A DNA stretch of 15,041 bases. Source: Spirochaetaceae bacterium UBA4077. Its GTDB lineage: Bacteria; Spirochaetota; Spirochaetia; Treponematales; Rectinemataceae. Within the stretch, counting starts at the first letter, position 1. Every line of letters starts with the position of its first letter. The notes under the pieces were generated by a model. It had not been told where the DNA came from and did no database searches. It was given only the letters and a program-made list of their open reading frames with translations. This document shows, in pieces, positions 8,677 through 15,041 of this stretch. The position numbers and the translations under genes were made by a program. The stretch spans positions 1 through 15,041 of the forward strand of contig DFYR01000047.1 of NCBI GenBank assembly GCA_002383375.1, in the 5' to 3' direction.

Positions 8677-9086
8677 CGAGCCGCCTTTTCCTTGCGGGTT
8701 ATGAGGCCTACGTTCTCGATACCGTTCATTCTGAAGGCGTCGAGCACCGAGATGATCAGCTGGTACGAAGCGCTCGCCCTGCCTTCCAGAACAGCCCTTA
8801 GGCTGCCGGCATCCGAGCCAGCCACCCGCTGCTTGAGCGTTGCGGGCAGACCTTCGAGGCTGGTTCTGGTCTTGTCGACATAGATCTCATTCTCCGACAT
8901 AACAACGACGCTTAAGGCGGTGGAGGAGACCGACTGGGCGGTCCTGGAACCAGGCAGGTCGAGGCTGATCCCCGGAGCTGCCCTGAAGGTTGTGGTGATC
9001 ATAAAGAAAATGATGAGCTGCAGAATGACGTCGATGAGCGGCGTCATGTCTATGCCCGTTCTCTTGGCCAGCCGGCGCGAACTCAT
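8673..9086 (-). CDS. exbD: ExbD/TolR family proton-channel subunit
   Basis: A 137-residue ExbD/TolR protein with a single membrane helix near 15-34. The sequence DMTPLIDVILQLIIFFMI places the essential membrane Asp at residue 19, as in ExbD, TolR and MotB-like subunits. The remainder is the periplasmic domain. With ExbB it forms the inner-membrane proton channel that energises TonB. The ATG at 9086 overlaps the exbB stop by four bases and has GGAGG four bases upstream; its own stop overlaps the tonB start. The adjacent tonB-type gene favours ExbD over TolR, although the families cannot be cleanly separated by sequence. Confidence 0.9.
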   Translation of the reverse strand: MSSRRLAKRTGIDMTPLIDVILQLIIFFMITTTFRAAPGISLDLPGSRTAQSVSSTALSVVVMSENEIYVDKTRTSLEGLPATLKQRVAGSDAGSLRAVLEGRASASYQLIISVLDAFRMNGIENVGLITRKEKAAR

Positions 9087-9724
9087 AGGCCCTCCGAGCC
9101 GCTCTTCTCGGTGTCGCCGTTCCTGGCGTTGATGAGGACCACGAGGGTATTCACCCTGCTCTCGAGGATGGTGAGGATTCGGTTAACCCTGGTGACGAAG
9201 TAATTGTAGAAAATGACCACGGGAACGGCGACCACCAGGCCGCCCACGGTGGTGATGAGGGCTTCGGAGACGCCGCTGGCAAGAGCCGCCGGATCGCTCA
9301 CCGCGCCGAACTTACCCAGGACGCCGAAGGCGCTCATGGTGCCGGTGACGGTGCCCAGAAGTCCCAAAAGGGGCGAGATCGTGCTGATCGTCCCCAGGGC
9401 CGAGAGTCCCTTTTCCAGGGCTGGGGCTTCCAGGGCGGCGGCATCTTTCAGGATATCCCGCTGTACGTCTTCGCTCTGATGGCGGTTTTCAATGCCGATC
9501 TTCAGGAGTGTGGAAAAGGGCGAGAGATTTTGATCGCAGATAGACAGAGCCTCGTTGTAGTGACCCTCCAGAAGACTGGCCTTTATGCGGATGAAGAGCT
9601 TGTTCTCGTCGCCTGAGATGCGGCGGAGATAGAGAAAGCGCTCTATGATAATCACGCAGGCGACCACCGAAAGGGCCATGATGATCCAGAGGATGGGTCC
9701 GCCTAAGATAATGAAATCGAACAT
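9083..9724 (-). CDS. exbB: ExbB/TolQ/MotA family proton-channel protein
   Basis: A 213-residue inner-membrane protein with the ExbB/TolQ pattern: a first helix near 5-27, a cytoplasmic loop of about 80 residues, then two helices. It has the family signature ISTISPLLGLLGTVTGTM (about 113-130) and ALITTVGGLVVAVPVVIFYNYF (about 155-176), whose Thr residues line the proton path. It assembles with ExbD into the stator that powers TonB. First gene of the exbB-exbD-tonB operon. The ATG at 9724 follows AAGGAG with a five-base spacer, a near-ideal site. Short for the family but complete. Confidence 0.9.
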   Translation of the reverse strand: MFDFIILGGPILWIIMALSVVACVIIIERFLYLRRISGDENKLFIRIKASLLEGHYNEALSICDQNLSPFSTLLKIGIENRHQSEDVQRDILKDAAALEAPALEKGLSALGTISTISPLLGLLGTVTGTMSAFGVLGKFGAVSDPAALASGVSEALITTVGGLVVAVPVVIFYNYFVTRVNRILTILESRVNTLVVLINARNGDTEKSGSEGL

Positions 9725-9768
9725 GAAGACTCCTTGCTGGTGAAAAATCCCTACTTTAGTTTATCGGA

Positions 9769-9797
9769 AATATACAGCCGGTCTGAACGAATATCCA
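9769..9797 (-). promoter_or_regulatory. Candidate sigma-70-type promoter for exbB-exbD-tonB
   Basis: Read on the minus strand, TGGATA (complement of 9792-9797) and TATATT (complement of 9769-9774) are spaced by 17 bases. They match the -35 and -10 consensus at four and five of six positions respectively. Transcription would start near 9762, giving a leader of about 38 bases that retains the exbB ribosome binding site. The region is AT-rich compared with the genes. No convincing Fur operator was recognised, so iron control cannot be claimed. Confidence 0.3.
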
Positions 9798-9869
9798 TTT
9801 TAGAAAAGAATTATCCCAGGATAAAAGGGATTTTTATAGCGAGGAGGCTCTGCCGGGGCGCTTTATGCC

Positions 9870-11375
9870 CTATTCTCCCCGCTGATAGTTCGGCGCTTCC
9901 CGGGTAATCGTAATATTATGGGCGTGGCTTTCTATCAGGCCGGCGTTGGTTATCCTTACAAAGCGGGTCCTGGTGCGCAACTCCTCTAGGGAAGAGGCGC
10001 CGGCATAACCGCAGCCCGAGCGAAGGCCGCCGACGAGCTGATATACAAAGTCGGCGAGCCTGCCTTTGTAGGGCACCATGCCCTCGACTCCTTCGGGTAC
10101 GAGCTTGTCGGATACGGCTCCCGATGCGGCGCCCGGGCTGGTCGTGCTCGACGCGTAGCGGTCCTTGCCCCAGCCCTGGAGGGCAGCCATCGAGCCCATG
10201 CCTCGATAGGTTTTATACTGCCTGCCGTTGTAGAGGACGAGCTCACCCGGGGATTCCTCGAGGCCGGCCAGGAGGCTACCGAGCATTATCGCCTGGGCTC
10301 CCGCCGCTATAGATTTAACCATGTCGCCGGAGAACTTGATGCCCCCGTCGGCTATGGCTGGAATGCCGAAGCTTGCCGCGGCCTTGGCGCAGTGGTAGAT
10401 GGCCGAGAGCTGGGGCATGCCGGCGCCGGAGATAATCCGGGTGGTGCAGATGGAGCCGGCGCCGACGCCGATCTTGATGGCGTCGGCGCCGGCCTTCGCA
10501 AGAGCTTCCACTCCTTCGGGGGTGACGACATTGCCCGCGATGACGGGCATGGCTGGAGCGGCAGCCTTTATGCGCTTTATCGCTTCAATTACTCCTTTGG
10601 AGTGGCCGTGGGCTGTGTCGATGACCAGCGCGTCCACGTTTCTGGCGCTCAAGAGGCTCAGGCGCTGTTCCAGGTCAGCCCCGACCCCGACAGCGGCTGC
10701 CACCAGTAGCCTGCCCTTGGAGTCGACGGCGGCGTTGGGATAGTCGGCTTTCTTGGCTATGTCTTTGACGGTGATGAGTCCCTTGAGCCTGCGTTTTTCG
10801 TCGGTTAGGGGGAGCTTTTCGATCCTGTGTTCCTGGAGAATATTTCGAGCCTGTTCCAGCGTGGTGCCCACCGGCGCGGTGATCAGGCCCTTGCTGGTCA
10901 TGAAAGAGCTCACCGGGACGTCGTCGTCCTCGGGTCCGCAGAAGCGGATATCCCTGTTGGTGAGGATGCCCACCAGCTTTTTTTCATCGCCGCTGGTTAT
11001 GGGGATACCGGAGATCTTGTATTTCTGCATGAGGCTTCGGGCTTCAGAGAGGGTGGCGGTTTTCTCCAGGCAAAGTGGGTCGAGAATCATGCCCGACTCC
11101 GAGCGTTTAACCTTGTCCACTTCCCCAGCCTGCTGCTCCGGACTCATGTTCCGGTGGATGACCCCGATGCCGCCCATTCTGGCCAGCGCTATGGCCAGGG
11201 CGGATTCGGTGACCGTATCCATGGCCGCCGAGAGTAAGGGGATGTTGAGCCAGATGCCGGCTCCTATATGGGTCCTTGTGTCCACCTGGCTGGGCAAAAC
11301 CTCGCTCATGGCAGGGACAATAAGAACATCATCGAAGGTAAGGGCTGTCTCGGACTCGAAAAGTGCCTCGTTCAT
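9870..11375 (-). CDS. guaB: Inosine-5'-monophosphate dehydrogenase
   Basis: A 501-residue full-length IMP dehydrogenase, which oxidises IMP to XMP with NAD, the committed step to GMP. The N-terminus TFDDVLIVPAMSEVLP is typical. A paired CBS (Bateman) regulatory domain occupies about 98-210, with KYKISGIPIT, LVGILTNRDIRF and HRIEKLPLTD. Catalytic Cys310 sits in GSICTTRI, the phosphate site is IADGGIKFSGD, and MGSMAALQGWGKDRY starts the mobile flap. The loop reads GAGSICTTR where GPGSICTTR is most common. The flap region (about 400-425) also seems slightly longer than in E. coli. ATG 11375 has AGGAG ten bases upstream. It lies downstream of purH but is separated by 170 bases of hairpin-forming sequence, so it probably has its own control. 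Confidence 0.96.
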   Translation of the reverse strand: MNEALFESETALTFDDVLIVPAMSEVLPSQVDTRTHIGAGIWLNIPLLSAAMDTVTESALAIALARMGGIGVIHRNMSPEQQAGEVDKVKRSESGMILDPLCLEKTATLSEARSLMQKYKISGIPITSGDEKKLVGILTNRDIRFCGPEDDDVPVSSFMTSKGLITAPVGTTLEQARNILQEHRIEKLPLTDEKRRLKGLITVKDIAKKADYPNAAVDSKGRLLVAAAVGVGADLEQRLSLLSARNVDALVIDTAHGHSKGVIEAIKRIKAAAPAMPVIAGNVVTPEGVEALAKAGADAIKIGVGAGSICTTRIISGAGMPQLSAIYHCAKAAASFGIPAIADGGIKFSGDMVKSIAAGAQAIMLGSLLAGLEESPGELVLYNGRQYKTYRGMGSMAALQGWGKDRYASSTTSPGAASGAVSDKLVPEGVEGMVPYKGRLADFVYQLVGGLRSGCGYAGASSLEELRTRTRFVRITNAGLIESHAHNITITREAPNYQRGE

Positions 11376-11409
11376 TCTGATCTATCTCCTATTTAAAACC
11401 TAATCATGG

Positions 11410-11445
11410 GGATTTTTCAAAAGTCAGACGAGTTTTGAAAAATCC
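11410..11445. repeat. Inverted repeat 1 in the purH-guaB spacer
   Basis: Thirteen-base perfect arms at 11410-11422 (GGATTTTTCAAAA) and 11433-11445 (TTTTGAAAAATCC) enclose a ten-base loop. It lies 35 bases upstream of the guaB start. As RNA it would form a moderately stable A/U-rich stem. It could be part of a guaB leader, a protein-binding palindrome or an intergenic repeat. No T run follows in either direction, so it is unlikely to be an ordinary terminator. Confidence 0.7.
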
Positions 11446-11447
11446 AC

Positions 11448-11468
11448 CAAAACGTTACGTACGTTTTG
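11448..11468. repeat. Inverted repeat 2 in the purH-guaB spacer
   Basis: Eight-base perfect arms CAAAACGT (11448-11455) and ACGTTTTG (11461-11468) enclose TACGT. It begins two bases after inverted repeat 1 ends. Length and symmetry would suit either a short RNA hairpin or a dimeric repressor operator, for example for a purine regulator. No known operator consensus was recognised. Confidence 0.6.
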
Positions 11469-11469
11469 T

Positions 11470-11500
11470 CCATTTTATGCCCTAGGAATAAAATGGGCAT
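11470..11500. repeat. Inverted repeat 3 with two alternative pairings
   Basis: Nine-base arms CCATTTTAT (11470-11478) and ATAAAATGG (11488-11496) can pair around a nine-base loop. Within the same stretch ATGCCC (11477-11482) can instead pair with GGGCAT (11495-11500). The two stems share bases at both sides, so they are mutually exclusive. Such competition is seen in attenuators, but no adjacent leader peptide or riboswitch core was identified. Confidence 0.55.
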
Positions 11501-11509
11501 AACTACAAA

Positions 11510-11545
11510 GCCAACATGAAACGCTAATAAGCGTTTCATGTTGGC
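11510..11545 (-). terminator. Probable terminator hairpin of the purM-purN-purH transcript
   Basis: Perfect 15-base arms (11510-11524 and 11531-11545) surround a six-base loop, directly abutting the purH stop codon. On the minus strand the stem is followed by TTTGTAGTT, a weak U-rich tail. Position and stability favour a terminator or an mRNA 3'-end hairpin. The poor tail means read-through into guaB is possible. Confidence 0.55.
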
Positions 11546-13108
<1,563 letters not shown>

Positions 13109-13112
13109 CGTA

Positions 13113-13817
13113 TCAGCCTCCTTGTGTATCGTTTTCAGTCTTATAGAGATCGGCGGCAAGCTTTGCGACTGCCCGAAGCACCAGACGGTGTTCCAATCTG
13201 TGCATTTCAGCCTCGAAATCCTCCAGGCATTGTCCAGGAGAAAAGCTTAGTGCCTCCGATTCCAGCACCGGCCCCGTATCGACTCCCTCGTCGGGAACCA
13301 GGTGCAGCATTGCCCCGCTGTGGTCTATTTCTCCCCGCTTCCAGGCTTCCCAAGCCCGCTGGATGGAATCGGTGCCGGGAAAGCAGCCGGGCAGCGCCGG
13401 GTGCAGATTGTAGATCCGACCGGGGAATCGCCCGATAAAGGCGCTGCTCAGGATGCGCATCCATCCTAGTAGGAGGATAAAGTCGGGCTTCCAGGGCTCG
13501 ATAAGATCGGCCAGACGGGCGTCGTAAAGCCGGCGCGAAGCTTTCTGGTCCAGGCCGGACTCCCGGCGGTAGGGAAAGGCCTGGGCGGGCACACCGGCTT
13601 TTCTGGCTTTTTCCAGAGCGGGCGCTCCGGTTTCGGAAGAGACTACCAAGACCGCCTGGGCGTCCAGGCTTCCGCTCAGCGAAGCGTCCAGGAAGGCTTG
13701 GAGATTGCTTCCCCTTCCGGATACGAGAATGACGAACCGGGCTTTTCCCGAACCGAGCTCTTGGGGATCGGAACTTCCGCGCAGGATCTGCGGCGGTACA
13801 GGACCCTGGGGATTCAT
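13113..13817 (-). CDS. purN: Phosphoribosylglycinamide formyltransferase (10-formyl-THF dependent)
   Basis: A 234-residue GAR transformylase, formylating GAR to FGAR in purine synthesis. SGRGSNLQAFLDA (33-45) is the phosphate-binding N-terminus. FILLLGWMRILS leads to YNLHPALPG with catalytic Asn137 and His139, and HSGAMLHLVPDEGVDTGPV supplies the conserved Asp176. Compared with typical PurN (about 200-215 residues), there are about 25 extra residues before the first strand. That extension lacks an internal start codon. The ATG at 13817 is supported by an ATGA overlap with the purM stop and by AGGA eight bases upstream. It sits between purM and purH in one operon. Confidence 0.95.
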   Translation of the reverse strand: MNPQGPVPPQILRGSSDPQELGSGKARFVILVSGRGSNLQAFLDASLSGSLDAQAVLVVSSETGAPALEKARKAGVPAQAFPYRRESGLDQKASRRLYDARLADLIEPWKPDFILLLGWMRILSSAFIGRFPGRIYNLHPALPGCFPGTDSIQRAWEAWKRGEIDHSGAMLHLVPDEGVDTGPVLESEALSFSPGQCLEDFEAEMHRLEHRLVLRAVAKLAADLYKTENDTQGG

Positions 13818-15041
13818 CGAGTCTTTCCTGCCTTCGACGGGACTTTTAGAGTTCCAGGAGTTCCTCGAGTTCCGCGGGGAAGCCCTTCGATGACGGCATT
13901 GCCTCTTCCCGGGACGAGTTCGCCGATGAGATAGACTTTTTCGCTCACGAAGCTGACGAAAAGCTCGTAGCTTTCCGGCGCGATCACGGCGACCATGCCG
14001 ATGCCCATGTTGAAGACCCGATACATCTCCGTAGGGTCTACCCTCCCCTTTTCCATGATGAGTCTGAAAAGCGGGGGTACCGGCCAGGAATCGGCATGTA
14101 TGACAGCACGGAGATCGCCTGGCAGTACCCTGGGTATGTTGCCTTCGAATCCGCCGCCGGTTATGTGGGCCAGGGCTTTTATTAAGCCCGGCTTTTTCTC
14201 CAGCAGGGGATAGAGAAGAGGAAGGTAGGAACGGTGGGGTTCCAGGAGCGCCTTGTGCAGGGGCTTGCCGAGCATGTCTGAAAAGCTCGGGTAGTCCTCG
14301 TCGGAAAAGACGCTGCGGGCCAGGGAGAATCCATTGGTATGGAGCCCGCTGGAGGAAAAGCCCACAAGGAGATCCCCGGCCTTGATTCCCGGAGCCGGAA
14401 GTCTCAGGCCCTTCTCCACAACACCGACGATAGCCCCTGCCAGGTCGAACTCACCGGGCAGGTACACTCCGGGCATCTCGGCGGTCTCGCCCCCGATGAG
14501 GGCGCAGCCGGAATTTCTGCACGCTTCGGCCATGCCCGCGACTGCCGCGGCTACCATGGAGGGGTCGAGCTTCGGCGACGCTATGTAATCCAGGAAAAAG
14601 AGGGGCTTGGCGCCCTGGACCAAGATATCGTCCACGCAGTGATTGACTATATCCATGCCTATGGTGGAAAAGCTGTCGAACCGCGCGGCGAGCTTTACCT
14701 TGGTGCCCACGCCGTCGGTGGAGGCGACAAGGACAGGCTCCTTCATGCCAGCGAGGTCAGAGGCATCGTACATGCCGCCGAAGGAGCCGATGCCCGCCAG
14801 GACTTCGGGTCCGTAGGTAGAGCGCACCGCGGCGGCCATGAGCTCCACGGCCTTTTCACCCGCCTGGATGTCTACGCCCGCGGCGGCGTAGCTGCCAGCG
14901 GATTTGCCGCAGGCGCTGGCTTCGTGTTTGGTACTTCCGGCCGCTGCACCGACTAAGGCTGTTTCGTCCTGGTGGCTTGGAACTGCAGAGAGGCCGGAGC
15001 TGTCGAAGCCGGCGACGAGGCTTCTGCCCTTGCCGATATCC
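13814..15041 (-). CDS. purM: Phosphoribosylformylglycinamidine cyclo-ligase (5' end beyond window)
   Basis: PurM makes aminoimidazole ribonucleotide from FGAM using ATP. The complete conserved core is visible: AGVDIQAGEKAVELM at the N-terminus, GIGSFGGMYD, VASTDGVGTKVKLA, DDILVQGAKPLFFLDYIAS, GGETAEMPGVY, LTNGFSL-like SSSGLHTNGFS, ITGGGFEGNIPRVLP and MYRVFNMGIGM. The first start-type codon in frame is GTG at 14848, but using it would delete the conserved AGVDIQAG segment. Upstream of that segment the frame stays open without ATG, GTG or TTG to the window edge, adding about 50 Gly/Ala/Ser-rich residues (start DIGKGRSLVAGFDSSG). So the gene either has a long N-terminal extension or is fused to another domain. 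It overlaps purN by four bases. Confidence 0.94.
   Translation of the reverse strand, partial: DIGKGRSLVAGFDSSGLSAVPSHQDETALVGAAAGSTKHEASACGKSAGSYAAAGVDIQAGEKAVELMAAAVRSTYGPEVLAGIGSFGGMYDASDLAGMKEPVLVASTDGVGTKVKLAARFDSFSTIGMDIVNHCVDDILVQGAKPLFFLDYIASPKLDPSMVAAAVAGMAEACRNSGCALIGGETAEMPGVYLPGEFDLAGAIVGVVEKGLRLPAPGIKAGDLLVGFSSSGLHTNGFSLARSVFSDEDYPSFSDMLGKPLHKALLEPHRSYLPLLYPLLEKKPGLIKALAHITGGGFEGNIPRVLPGDLRAVIHADSWPVPPLFRLIMEKGRVDPTEMYRVFNMGIGMVAVIAPESYELFVSFVSEKVYLIGELVPGRGNAVIEGLPRGTRGTPGTLKVPSKAGKTR

Noticed and set aside
9809..9840. ATCCC/GGGAT hairpin near the end of guaB as its terminator
   Set aside because: Only a five-base stem about 40 bases after the guaB stop. Its T run lies on the plus-strand side, the wrong orientation for guaB.
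9725..9840. Fur box upstream of exbB
   Set aside because: GATAAT occurs once but no 19-base palindromic Fur-type consensus is present, so iron regulation was not claimed.
10753..11403. 216-codon plus-strand open frame opposite guaB
   Set aside because: It lies wholly antisense to a clear IMP dehydrogenase, its translation resembles no family, and it has the Ser/Ala/Met-rich look of a shadow frame in GC-rich DNA.
11391..11420. TTGAAA / TTAAAT as a guaB promoter on the minus strand
   Set aside because: Spacing is acceptable (18), but the start point would fall within the guaB ribosome binding site, so the transcript could not be translated normally.
13109..13159. PurH start 17 codons further upstream
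   Set aside because: It would overlap the end of purN, while ATG 13108 has GGAGG at ideal spacing and begins at the conserved domain.

Overview
The window looks like a chromosomal stretch from a GC-rich, diderm (outer-membrane-bearing) bacterium. The evidence is a TonB-ExbB-ExbD energy-transduction operon, strong Shine-Dalgarno sequences throughout, and tightly packed genes with four-base ATGA overlaps. The sensor kinase with a multi-helix membrane region, the HD-GYP response regulator and the hairpin-rich intergenic region would fit a free-living or gut spirochaete. That lineage guess is weak and rests on general impression, not on a marker gene. No mobile element, tRNA, rRNA or CRISPR array was seen.

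Layout. Bases 1-47 are the end of an unidentified plus-strand gene, closed by a very stable GC-rich hairpin. Bases 192-2321 (plus) hold a zinc-dependent polyol/sugar dehydrogenase and a Gfo/Idh/MocA-type oxidoreductase, probably one catabolic operon. Convergent to them, sharing the TTAA of both stop codons, is an unusually long membrane sensor histidine kinase (2318-5629, minus) with a GNAT/FeeM-like acyltransferase domain fused after its ATPase domain. Divergent from the kinase lie a small isoprenylcysteine-methyltransferase-like membrane protein and an HD-GYP response regulator (5760-7442, plus). Next comes exbB-exbD-tonB (9724 down to 7528, minus). The right third is purine biosynthesis, all on the minus strand: purM (running off the edge), purN and purH, then a hairpin-rich spacer, then guaB.

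How they work together. PurM, PurN and PurH supply steps of de novo IMP synthesis, and GuaB turns IMP into XMP on the way to GMP. ExbB, ExbD and TonB couple the proton gradient to outer-membrane receptors that are not encoded here. The two oxidoreductases probably act in sequence on a polyol or sugar. The most unusual locus is 2318-7442: a kinase that appears able to make an acylated product, next to a possible carboxyl methyltransferase and a regulator with a likely cyclic-di-GMP phosphodiesterase output. This could be a small-molecule signalling module, but the link between the parts is inference.

No stretch longer than about 170 bases lacks a gene. The longest gene-free spacers are 11376-11545 (four inverted repeats), 9725-9869 (exbB promoter region), 48-191 (hairpin and leader) and 5630-5759 (divergent promoter region).
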